Positions 15,776 to 23,158 of a DNA stretch of 64,000 nt are shown piece by piece. The DNA comes from Thermohalobacter berrensis (GTDB lineage: Bacteria; Bacillota; Clostridia; Tissierellales; Thermohalobacteraceae), in assembly GCF_003609645.1 (NCBI RefSeq), contig NZ_MCIB01000012.1, positions 85,009 to 149,008 of the forward strand. The letters run 5' to 3'. The notes under the pieces were generated by a model. That model was not told where the DNA came from. It was given only the letters and a program-made list of their open reading frames with translations, and ran no database searches. Position numbers and translations under genes: made by a program. Each line of letters begins with the position of its first letter. Position 1 is the first letter of the stretch.

Positions 15776-18007
15776 TTGCTAACATTAGAGGGTACAGTAG
15801 AAGAAATAATATACCAAAATGAGTCTAATGGATATACTGTGGCAATTTTAGAGACAGAAGATGATGTAGTTACTATAGTTGGATATATACCTATAATAAA
15901 TATAGGAGAAACCTTAAGGGTTCAAGGAGAATGGACATACCATGCAAATTATGGACAGCAGTTTAATGTAGAAACATATTCTACTGTAGTACCTGCTACC
16001 TTAAATGGAATAGAAAAGTATCTTTCATCAGGCTTAATACCTGGAATAGGGCCTAAAACTGCTAAGAAAATAGTTGAAAAGTTCGGAAGAGATTCACTTG
16101 ATATTTTACAATATAATCCAGATAAGCTCAAAGAGGTTGATGGTATAGGTCCTAAAAAGGCCAATAAAATAGCAGAAGCATTCCAGGAACAGCGTGAGTT
16201 AAGGGATGTTATGATTTTCTTACAACAATATGGAATAAGTCCAAGTTATGGGATAAGGATATATAAAAAGTATGGAAATGAAACAATTGCAAAGATAAAG
16301 GAAAACCCCTATAGGTTATCAGAAGATGTATTTGGTATAGGTTTCAAAATGGCAGATAAAATAGCAAGAAATATGGGGGTAGATTTAAGATCACCATATA
16401 GAATAAATGCAGGAATAAAATTTACTTTAATGGAATCTTCCAGTGAAGGACATACATATATTCCTAGGGAAGAACTTATAAACAAGGCTACTTCTATTTT
16501 GGAAGTGGAAAAAGAGCTTGTAGAAGAAGGTCTTACAAGTCTTGCTTTAAAACAGGAAATACATATAGAAAATATGGATGATGAAGTGTCTGTGTATTAT
16601 ATGCCCTTTTATTATGCAGAAACTAATGTTACTAAAAAGATAATAGAGCTTTCTCAAGGAGAGGTAAAAGAGCTTGATATAGATGTTGACCAAGAAATTC
16701 AAAACCTTGAAGAGGAAAATTCAATAAAATTTGCAAATAATCAGAAGGAGGCAATAAAAGAAGCTGTTAAAAATGGTGTTTTAGTTATAACAGGAGGTCC
16801 AGGTACAGGGAAGACTACTACAATTAACAGTATAATTAAGCTATTTGAGGAAAACGACCTTACTGTTTCCTTAGCAGCTCCCACTGGAAGGGCAGCTAAA
16901 AGAATGACAGAGGCTACAGGGAAAGAAGCTAAGACTATACATAGACTACTTGAATACACATATGTAGATGAGGAAATGGGAATGGCTTTTGCTAAGGATG
17001 AAGGGACTCCAATAGAGGAAAATGTTGTTATTATTGACGAGGTATCAATGGTAGATATACTCCTTATGAACAACCTATTAAAGGCAATACTCCCAGGAAC
17101 AAGACTGATTTTAGTAGGGGATGTTGACCAGCTTCCTTCGGTAGGGCCCGGAAATGTTTTAAGGGATATAATAGACAGTAAAGTTGTAAAGGTAGTAAAA
17201 TTAAATGAAATATTTAGGCAAGCCCAAGAAAGTATGATAGTTGTAAATGCCCATAGGGTAAACAAGGGAGAAAAACCCCATTTAAATGTAAAGGATAAAG
17301 ACTTTTTCTTTATGAGAAGAAATAATGGAAAAGACATAGTTAATACAATAGTAGAGTTGTGTAATGAGAGGCTCCCTAATTTTTATGGATATGACCCTGT
17401 AAAGGATATCCAAGTATTAGCTCCTATGAAAAAAGGGGATACAGGGATAAATTCCTTAAACCAGCAATTACAAAGTGTCTTAAATCCTAAAAATCCTATG
17501 AAAGAAGAAAAGGAAACGAACCAATTTACCTTTAGAGTAGGGGATAAGGTAATGCAGATAAAAAATAACTATAGGGCAGAATGGGTAATAAGAGAAAATG
17601 GAAAGGTTGTTGAAGAAGGTGAAGGTGTATTTAATGGTGATTTTGGGTATGTAAAGGATATAGATAATGAAGAAAGTGAAATGATAGTAGTATTTGATGA
17701 TAACAAAGAGGTAACATATAACTTTAGTCAGTTAGATGAGCTAAAGTTAGCTTATGCAACAACCATACATAAAAGTCAGGGTAGCGAATTTCCTGTAGTA
17801 GTAATGCCTATAAACTGGGGACCACCAATGCTTCTTACCAGAAATCTACTTTATACAGCCATAACAAGAGCAAAGGAATTAGTAGTTTTAGTCGGTATGG
17901 AAAAATATTTATATATGATGATAAGAAATAACAGGATTATAAAAAGATATTCAGGACTTAACAAAAGGCTATTTAAGTTTTTTGATGTAAGAAAGAGGGA
18001 AATGTAA
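15776..18007 (+). CDS. recD2: ATP-dependent DNA helicase RecD2 (YrrC)
   Basis: 743 residues, TTG start at 15776 behind TTGGGGGAT. The N-terminal part has an OB-like region and helix-hairpin-helix repeats (SGLIPGIGPKTAKKIVEKFG near 85; EVDGIGPKKANKIAEAF). The superfamily 1B helicase core follows: GGPGTGKTT (about 340-348), APTGRAAKRM, VVIIDEVSMVD, VGDVDQLPSVGPG, and the C-terminal YATTIHKSQGSEF and LLYTAITRAKELV motifs. RecD2 acts 5'-3' in DNA repair without RecBC. Length is normal. It is flanked on both sides by AGTAACGGAC arrays that point into the gene. Confidence 0.95.
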   Translation: MLTLEGTVEEIIYQNESNGYTVAILETEDDVVTIVGYIPIINIGETLRVQGEWTYHANYGQQFNVETYSTVVPATLNGIEKYLSSGLIPGIGPKTAKKIVEKFGRDSLDILQYNPDKLKEVDGIGPKKANKIAEAFQEQRELRDVMIFLQQYGISPSYGIRIYKKYGNETIAKIKENPYRLSEDVFGIGFKMADKIARNMGVDLRSPYRINAGIKFTLMESSSEGHTYIPREELINKATSILEVEKELVEEGLTSLALKQEIHIENMDDEVSVYYMPFYYAETNVTKKIIELSQGEVKELDIDVDQEIQNLEEENSIKFANNQKEAIKEAVKNGVLVITGGPGTGKTTTINSIIKLFEENDLTVSLAAPTGRAAKRMTEATGKEAKTIHRLLEYTYVDEEMGMAFAKDEGTPIEENVVIIDEVSMVDILLMNNLLKAILPGTRLILVGDVDQLPSVGPGNVLRDIIDSKVVKVVKLNEIFRQAQESMIVVNAHRVNKGEKPHLNVKDKDFFFMRRNNGKDIVNTIVELCNERLPNFYGYDPVKDIQVLAPMKKGDTGINSLNQQLQSVLNPKNPMKEEKETNQFTFRVGDKVMQIKNNYRAEWVIRENGKVVEEGEGVFNGDFGYVKDIDNEESEMIVVFDDNKEVTYNFSQLDELKLAYATTIHKSQGSEFPVVVMPINWGPPMLLTRNLLYTAITRAKELVVLVGMEKYLYMMIRNNRIIKRYSGLNKRLFKFFDVRKREM

Positions 18008-18602
18008 AGCGGTTGCTAGAAATCACGTGTTTCGTGAATACTCCTAAGATGTCTAGCCTACGTGGACCGTTACTTAGACCTAAGAAGTAAAGCTTGGCTG
18101 TCTGTTACTTAACCTGGAAAGTTATGCTACGAGGTTCGTTACTTAACTTAGAAAGCTATACTACGAGGTCCGTTACTATGCCAAAGAAGAGAGTCTAGGA
18201 TGTCCGTTACTTTAAAGACAGTTTTTGGTGGTTAGTGGGTAGTGGTTGGGGAATTGACCTGAAGAGTTAGACTTTAGGGTCTGTAATTCTCAATTCTCCA
18301 TTCTCCATTCTCAATTGTATTTAATGGTCCGTTACTTAGACCAATGATGTCTAAGCTTCGTGGTATTTTTAAAATTTTCAATTTTCCATTTTCAATTTTC
18401 AATTGCATTTTTCAGGGCGTCCCTCAACAACTGGAAACTACTAGCTTCTTCGTCTTCTACCAGTGAAACATGGGGACAGGTCTTCTGTTTCACTCTGTTC
18501 AACGATAGATCTGTCCCCCATTTCACTTTACTAATTTTACATTTTACATTTTCAATTTTTAATTTTCCTCAATCTACTAACTAATTTTTAGGAGATTTTA
18601 TT
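18008..18602. repeat. Reverse-oriented array and repeat mosaic before comF
   Basis: About five reverse-oriented AGTAACGGAC units occupy 18040-18215. They are followed by a TTTTTGGTGGTTAGTGGG arm, an AATTCTCAATTCTCCATTC block, another array core near 18325 and a partial GCGTCCCTCAACAAC palindrome. The GGGGACAGGTCTTCTG...AGATCTGTCCCC element (about 18473-18521) and AT-rich repeats close the gap. No coding signal. Confidence 0.8.
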
Positions 18603-19352
18603 ATGAGACTAATTAAAAGTACCGTAAAGACCTTTTTCAGTGTAATATTAGAATTAATATATCCAGAGAGGGGTATATGCTTTATATGTGATAAATATGA
18701 TGAAACCTTAGATGAAGGGCATATCTGCAAAAGTTGTAGAAAAACGTTACCTTTTATAAAAGAACATAGATGTAAAATATGTGGCAAACCTTTAGAATTA
18801 GGATATATACCTGATAAATGTCCTGATTGTATTAAAAATAGACATTATTTTGAAAAGGCAGTTTCCCCTTTGTTATATAAAGATATAGTAAAAGATTATA
18901 TTTATAAGTACAAATATGGAAAAAAGTCATACATGTATAAAGCCTTTGCCCCATTAATGGTTAATGAGTTAGTTAAAAATAATCTTACTGATTTTGACTT
19001 AATAGTCCCTGTACCATTACATAGGTCAAAAATGAGAAAAAGGGGTTTTAATCAATCAGAGCTTCTAGCGAGACTTATTTCTAAAAAATTGGATATACCC
19101 TTAGATATTAAAAATTTAAAAAGGGTAAAAAAGACATTAACCCAGAATAAATTGAAAAGAGATGAAAGATATAAAAATGTAAAAAATGCATTTAGTATAA
19201 AGAAAAAAGGGGTATTCAATAATAAAAGGATACTATTAGTAGACGATATTTTTACAACTGGTTCAACTGTAGATGAATGTAGTAAAACACTCTTAAAAGC
19301 AGGAGGAAAGGAAGTTTTTGTCGTAACAATTGCAGTGGTAGATCATTATTAA
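18603..19352 (+). CDS. comF: ComF family phosphoribosyltransferase-like protein
   Basis: 249 residues. The N-terminus holds four CxxC pairs (Cys26/29, 42/45, 57/60, 73/76), a double zinc ribbon. The C-terminal half is a phosphoribosyltransferase-like domain with LIVPVPLHRSKMRKRGFNQSELLA and the PRPP loop ILLVDDIFTTGSTVDE (about 211-226). ComFC acts in DNA uptake in naturally competent bacteria, probably with ComFA, which is not in this window. ATG follows TAGGAG. Next to yvyF and flgM, as in Bacillus subtilis (comFC-yvyF-flgM). Confidence 0.92.
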   Translation: MRLIKSTVKTFFSVILELIYPERGICFICDKYDETLDEGHICKSCRKTLPFIKEHRCKICGKPLELGYIPDKCPDCIKNRHYFEKAVSPLLYKDIVKDYIYKYKYGKKSYMYKAFAPLMVNELVKNNLTDFDLIVPVPLHRSKMRKRGFNQSELLARLISKKLDIPLDIKNLKRVKKTLTQNKLKRDERYKNVKNAFSIKKKGVFNNKRILLVDDIFTTGSTVDECSKTLLKAGGKEVFVVTIAVVDHY

Positions 19353-19464
19353 TTTTGTATTAAGACAAAATTATCTAAAATTCTTCAATAGGAAACATTT
19401 TTTTGGTAAAATAAAAATGAGTAATATTACCAAAATATCGCAAATAACTTTTGGGGGCGAGTTT

Positions 19465-19869
19465 ATGAATGTAAGAAATTGTGCTAAATGTGGAAAAATA
19501 TATGCCTATGACGGCTTTAGTCTATGTCCAAGGTGTAGAAGACAAGAAGAGGAAGATTTTAAGAAGGTAAAAGAGTACTTATATGACAATCCTGGTGCCG
19601 ATATTAAAGAGGTTTCACAAGAAACGGGAGTATCCACTAAAAAGATATTAAGATATTTAAGGGAAGGAAAGCTTGAATTAAAGGATGAATCAAACTTTAT
19701 ATTAGATTGTGAAAGGTGTGGAACACCCATAAAAACAGGCAGGTACTGTGACAAATGTGCTACGGAACTCCAAAAAGAACTAAAAAATGCAGTATCAATT
19801 CCTAAAAAAGAAGATACTAGATATACAGGTAAAATGTATGTGGCAAATAGGCATAACAGGAAAAAGTAA
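19465..19869 (+). CDS. yvyF: Flagellar regulator YvyF
   Basis: 134 residues from ATG 19465, which has GGGGGCG upstream; the frame opens 16 codons earlier without a good site. Two zinc-ribbon cysteine pairs (Cys6/9 and 21/24), a helical middle with a helix-turn-helix look (ADIKEVSQETGVSTKKILRYLREGKL), and a second set CERCGTPIKTGRYCDKC match TIGR03826 YvyF. It stands directly before flgM as in Bacillus. Its exact role is unsettled. Read-through from here into flgM would form a large hairpin (19889-19941). Confidence 0.88.
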   Translation: MNVRNCAKCGKIYAYDGFSLCPRCRRQEEEDFKKVKEYLYDNPGADIKEVSQETGVSTKKILRYLREGKLELKDESNFILDCERCGTPIKTGRYCDKCATELQKELKNAVSIPKKEDTRYTGKMYVANRHNRKK

Positions 19870-19878
19870 AAAATGTGT

Positions 19879-19906
19879 TAAAGGTATTCCCCATCTTTAC
19901 CGATAA
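19879..19906 (+). promoter_or_regulatory. SigD-type flagellar promoter of flgM
   Basis: TAAA (19879-19882), 16 bp, then ACCGATAA (19899-19906), close to the SigD/FliA consensus TAAA-N15/16-GCCGATAA. It drives the anti-SigD factor gene flgM. Confidence 0.85.
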
Positions 19907-19941
19907 TAGAAGTAGAGAATGAAGAATCGGTAGAGATGGGG
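19889..19941 (+). terminator. Sixteen-bp hairpin enclosing the flgM promoter and ribosome site
   Basis: CCCCATCTTTACCGAT (19889-19904) pairs with ATCGGTAGAGATGGGG (19926-19941) with a single G-U, and is followed by TGTTTTT. The left arm contains the SigD -10 element; the right arm contains the flgM Shine-Dalgarno GGGG. It can terminate or silence transcripts coming from yvyF, whereas SigD transcripts start inside the loop and lack the left arm. Confidence 0.75.
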
Positions 19942-19948
19942 TGTTTTT

Positions 19949-20236
19949 ATGAAAATTTTTAATAGTAAAGTACAGAGAATACTTCAAGTATATAAGAATA
20001 ATAAGGTTAATGACACTAAAGGAAAAACAAAATCAAATAAAACAGATAAACTTAGTCTTTCAAGTAAGGCAAAAGAGTATCAAATAGCAATGAATGCGTT
20101 AAAGAAAGCACCAGATGTAAGAAAAGAGAAGGTTGAAAGAATTAAAAGAGAGATTGAATTAGGAACATATGAGGTCAATTCAGGAAAAATAGCTGAGAAA
20201 ATGCTTGATATGAACAGATTCGATAAAAAGGCTTAA
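19949..20236 (+). CDS. flgM: Anti-sigma-D factor FlgM
   Basis: 95 residues. FlgM binds SigD and holds it inactive until the hook-basal body is finished. The disordered, Lys/Asn/Thr-rich N-terminus and the C-terminal sigma-binding helices (KLSLSSKAKEYQIAMNALKKAPDVRKEKVERIKREIELGTYEVNSGKIAEKML) are typical. ATG 19949 uses GGGGTG in the right arm of the upstream hairpin. It starts the flgM-flgN-flgK unit; flgN begins 17 bp later. Confidence 0.93.
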   Translation: MKIFNSKVQRILQVYKNNKVNDTKGKTKSNKTDKLSLSSKAKEYQIAMNALKKAPDVRKEKVERIKREIELGTYEVNSGKIAEKMLDMNRFDKKA

Positions 20237-20253
20237 TCCGGATGGTGATAAAA

Positions 20254-20748
20254 ATGAGAAAAGTTGTTAAGGGCTTAAAGGATATTTTAGAAAGGGAACT
20301 CCATCTATATAATAATATACTTGATTTATCAGAAAAAAAGACTGAAATTATAAAATCTGGTAAGGTAAAGGAATTAGAAAAAACCACTCAAATAGAGCAG
20401 AAACTAATATACCAAGCAGGAAGACTAGAAGAAGAAAGAGAAGAAATAATAGAAAAACTAAGAAAAGAGTTTGGTTTAAAGAAGGATATAGATATGACAA
20501 AGCTATTAGAACATTTAGACAAAAATGAGAAGGGAATTATAGAAAAGATAAGAAATGAATTGTTAGATACTTTAGAAAAGCTAAAAGAGAGAAATAACTT
20601 AAATGGAAGGCTCATTCAAGATTCCCTAGAATATATAAATTTTAATCTAAATTTATTAACAAATGCCTCAAAACAAACTACTTATAGTAATGAAGTAAAA
20701 AAAGGTGACCAACCACAAAACAAAAACCTATTTGATGCGAAAGTGTAG
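20254..20748 (+). CDS. flgN: Flagellar chaperone FlgN
   Basis: 164 residues from ATG 20254, with GGATGGTG upstream (an ATG at 20242 is in frame but has no site). An all-helical coiled-coil protein (LKDILERELHLYNNILDLSEKKTEIIKSGKVKELEKTTQIEQKLI...). FlgN proteins bind the hook-junction proteins FlgK and FlgL before export. It lies between flgM and flgK, its usual place. The ending NLFDAKV is divergent and unstructured. Confidence 0.88.
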   Translation: MRKVVKGLKDILERELHLYNNILDLSEKKTEIIKSGKVKELEKTTQIEQKLIYQAGRLEEEREEIIEKLRKEFGLKKDIDMTKLLEHLDKNEKGIIEKIRNELLDTLEKLKERNNLNGRLIQDSLEYINFNLNLLTNASKQTTYSNEVKKGDQPQNKNLFDAKV

Positions 20749-20759
20749 GTGGTTTTTCT

Positions 20760-22631
20760 ATGAACATATTTACAGGACTATCAACAGCAATATCGGGACT
20801 ATATACAAATAAAAAATCGTTAGATGTAACAGCCCATAATATATCAAATGTAAATACACCTAATTATGTAAGACAACAGGTAATTCATTCAAGTGCTGAT
20901 TATTCACAACTCCCTAATAGCAAGTTTAAATTAGGTACAGGGGTTTCTATACAGGAGATAAGGCAGTTAAGGAATGAATTTTTAGATTTTAAGTATAGAT
21001 TAGAATCAGAAAAACAGGGATATTGGTCGGCGAAAAATAGTGTTTTTGAAGAAGTACAAGGAATTTTAAACGAAATTTCAGACACAGGTCTTCAAAAGGT
21101 TATGGACAAGTTTTGGAATGCTTGGGAAGAATTAGCCAAAGCTCCAGATAACCTTACAATAAGAGGACTTCTTAGGGAAAGAGCTGTTTCTTTTGTTGAT
21201 ACTGTAAACCATCTTGGAGAACAGCTTAATAAGTTTCAAGAAAAACTAAACATAGAAATTCAGAATAAGGTTACTGAAATTAATGATATTGCTAAGAAGA
21301 TTGCTAAATTAAATGATAACATTGTTATTGCTGAAGCTAGAGGAACCAATCCCAATGATTATAGAGATACAAGGAATAGCCTTTTAGATAGATTATCTCA
21401 ACTTGTTTCTATGGAATATGTAGAAGAAAAAACTGGTGCAGTTAATGTCTCAATAGGTGGAAAACATCTAGTAAATAGGGAAAAATATTATGAAATTGGA
21501 ATAGCAAATAGGGATATCTATTGGAAAAACAGTGATGAAAAAGTTAAATTAAATGGAGGAGAATTATTAGGGTTAATGGATGCAAGGGGAAGCGGCCAAC
21601 GAACAGATGGTAATGTAAGTGATAAGGTAGATGTAGTTTTTGCATATACAGGAGCAGCACCTGCAGTAATAGATGATTATAAAACAGACATAGAAAGTAG
21701 ATTAGTTCACAATCCAGATTATTACCAAATAGCTGACACAGATATTTCAGATATTATAGATTATATTGATTCACTTTCACTTGAAGATAATACACATAAA
21801 AAAGTAATCCTCTTTGATAATAATTCATCAGGGATAGCTAGTGAAACTCAGATGGAGGAATATATAGAGGAATTTAATAAAAGAGGTGTTTCTGTAACAG
21901 TTATATCTGACCCAGATAATAAATATGACGCAAGTGGCCAGCAGGGATGGACCGACTTAACTGAAGGAACAGGTGGAAGCTTTTTTGACATAAACAATAT
22001 TAGTGATTCTCAATTTGCTGAAGAACTTTCACAGGAAACTACAAACACCCTATCTAGACATATGGGTACTGTAAATAATTTTCTAAAAATAATACCTTCA
22101 ATAAAGCAAAAGCTAAATACATTTGTAAATACTATAGCTAGAAATATTAACTATATACATAGACAGGGAATAGCTTTAGACGGAGATACAGGAATAGACT
22201 TCTTTTTAAATACTAATCCTAATGAGCCAATACAAATGGGGAATATTACTTTAAACCCAGATTTAGGTATATTAAATAAAATATCAGTATCTAAAAATGG
22301 AGACAGGGGAAATGGTGAGATTGCTAAGGAAATTGCTGATTTAAGAGATAGTTACCTATTTGGAAATATAACCACAGATGATTATTATAGAGATATTGTT
22401 TCAGATATAGGTGTTGCAGGAAACGAAGCTGCAACAATGGAAGAAAGCCAAGAAATATTGATATCACAAATAGAAAATAAAAGAGAATCCATATCAGCTG
22501 TATCTTTAGATGAAGAGATGAGTAATATGATTAAATACCAACACTCTTATGTAGCCAATACAAGAGTAGTTAACGCAATAGATGAAATGTTAGATAATAT
22601 TATTAATAAACTAGGGAGGGTCGGAAGATAA
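20760..22631 (+). CDS. flgK: Flagellar hook-junction protein FlgK with inserted VWA-like domain
   Basis: 623 residues, ATG behind GTAGGTGG. The N-terminus FTGLSTAISGLYTNKKSLDVTAHNISNVNTPNYVRQ and the C-terminus SVSLDEEMSNMIKYQHSYVANTRVVNAIDEMLD... are the paired terminal helices of FlgK. Between residues about 290 and 430, after GGELLGLMDARG, sits an extra domain (VDVVFAYTG, helices, KKVILFDNNSSG, GVSVTVISDPDN, LTEGTGGSFFDI) whose strand-helix order resembles a von Willebrand factor A fold without a clear DxSxS metal motif. It would stick out from the junction surface. A 46-bp palindrome overlaps the stop. A second flgK follows downstream. Confidence 0.92.
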   Translation: MNIFTGLSTAISGLYTNKKSLDVTAHNISNVNTPNYVRQQVIHSSADYSQLPNSKFKLGTGVSIQEIRQLRNEFLDFKYRLESEKQGYWSAKNSVFEEVQGILNEISDTGLQKVMDKFWNAWEELAKAPDNLTIRGLLRERAVSFVDTVNHLGEQLNKFQEKLNIEIQNKVTEINDIAKKIAKLNDNIVIAEARGTNPNDYRDTRNSLLDRLSQLVSMEYVEEKTGAVNVSIGGKHLVNREKYYEIGIANRDIYWKNSDEKVKLNGGELLGLMDARGSGQRTDGNVSDKVDVVFAYTGAAPAVIDDYKTDIESRLVHNPDYYQIADTDISDIIDYIDSLSLEDNTHKKVILFDNNSSGIASETQMEEYIEEFNKRGVSVTVISDPDNKYDASGQQGWTDLTEGTGGSFFDINNISDSQFAEELSQETTNTLSRHMGTVNNFLKIIPSIKQKLNTFVNTIARNINYIHRQGIALDGDTGIDFFLNTNPNEPIQMGNITLNPDLGILNKISVSKNGDRGNGEIAKEIADLRDSYLFGNITTDDYYRDIVSDIGVAGNEAATMEESQEILISQIENKRESISAVSLDEEMSNMIKYQHSYVANTRVVNAIDEMLDNIINKLGRVGR

Positions 22632-22666
22632 TTTGAAATAATTAATTATTTCAAATTATCTTCCGA
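22621..22666. repeat. Perfect 46-bp palindrome over the flgK stop
   Basis: Two 23-bp arms (TCGGAAGATAATTTGAAATA... and its exact complement) without a loop. The left arm is the last codons and stop of flgK, so the right arm is an inverted copy of the gene's own 3' end. AT-rich repeat sequence follows. Confidence 0.9.
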
Positions 22667-22741
22667 ATGTAAAATTTAAAATGTAAAATTGAAAATTAGA
22701 CCAAAGATACTTGGCGTGTAAAAATATCCTTTGGAGGATTT
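22667..22741 (+). repeat. AT-rich repeat and hairpin before the four-helix-bundle gene
   Basis: An AATGTAAAATTTAAAATG repeat, then arms CCAAAGATA (about 22700) and TATCCTTTGG (about 22727-22736). These pair across the gene's Shine-Dalgarno TTGGAGGA and may mask it. Confidence 0.5.
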
Positions 22742-23095
22742 ATGAAAGATAATAATTTGATAAAAGAAAAAAGCTATAATTTTGCATTAAGGATAGTCAA
22801 AATGTACAAATATGTCATAAAAGAAAAAAGAGAATATGTTATGTCAAAACAACTTTTAAGGTCTGGTACAAGTATAGGAGCTAATGTAGAAGAGGCTTGT
22901 GCTGGTCAAAGTAAAAAAGATTTTATTTCCAAATTTTCAATTGCCTTAAAAGAAGCTTTTGAGACAAGGTATTGGTTAAGATTAATAAAAGATAGCAATA
23001 TGATAGAATCAAAGTACGTAGATAGTATGATAAGTGATTGTAATGAACTTATTTCTATACTTACTAAAATTATAAAAACGGCTAAAAATAATTAG
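22742..23095 (+). CDS. Four-helix-bundle protein (23S rRNA intervening-sequence type)
   Basis: 117 residues, ATG behind TTGGAGG. NLIKEKSYNFALRIVKMYKYV, QLLRSGTSIGANVEEACAGQSKKDFISKFSIALKEAFETRYWLRLI is the S23/TIGR02436 four-helix-bundle family. Members are encoded in rRNA intervening sequences, as free genes near repeats, or as the Avd accessory protein of diversity-generating retroelements. No reverse transcriptase or template repeat was seen here. It is set between two flgK paralogues and flanked by dispersed repeats, so it is probably a recent insertion into the flagellar operon. Its biochemical role is unknown. Confidence 0.88.
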   Translation: MKDNNLIKEKSYNFALRIVKMYKYVIKEKREYVMSKQLLRSGTSIGANVEEACAGQSKKDFISKFSIALKEAFETRYWLRLIKDSNMIESKYVDSMISDCNELISILTKIIKTAKNN

Positions 23096-23158
23096 TTTAA
23101 TTATTTTACATTTTACATTTTCAATTTTAAATTTTTATTGTGAACGGAGTGAGAAAAT

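Noticed and set aside
16741..17337. Long open frames on the strand opposite recD2, tex, MacB and other genes
   Set aside because: They mirror the AT-rich codon use of the real genes, have no ribosome sites or recognisable domains, and lie wholly inside well-supported coding regions.
18360..18584. A 74-codon open frame before comF
   Set aside because: It is built wholly from repeat sequence (AATTTTCAATTTTCC, GGGGACAGG element) and has no ribosome site or domain.
20760..23095. A diversity-generating retroelement acting on FlgK, suggested by the Avd-like four-helix protein
   Set aside because: No reverse transcriptase, template repeat or variable repeat was seen.
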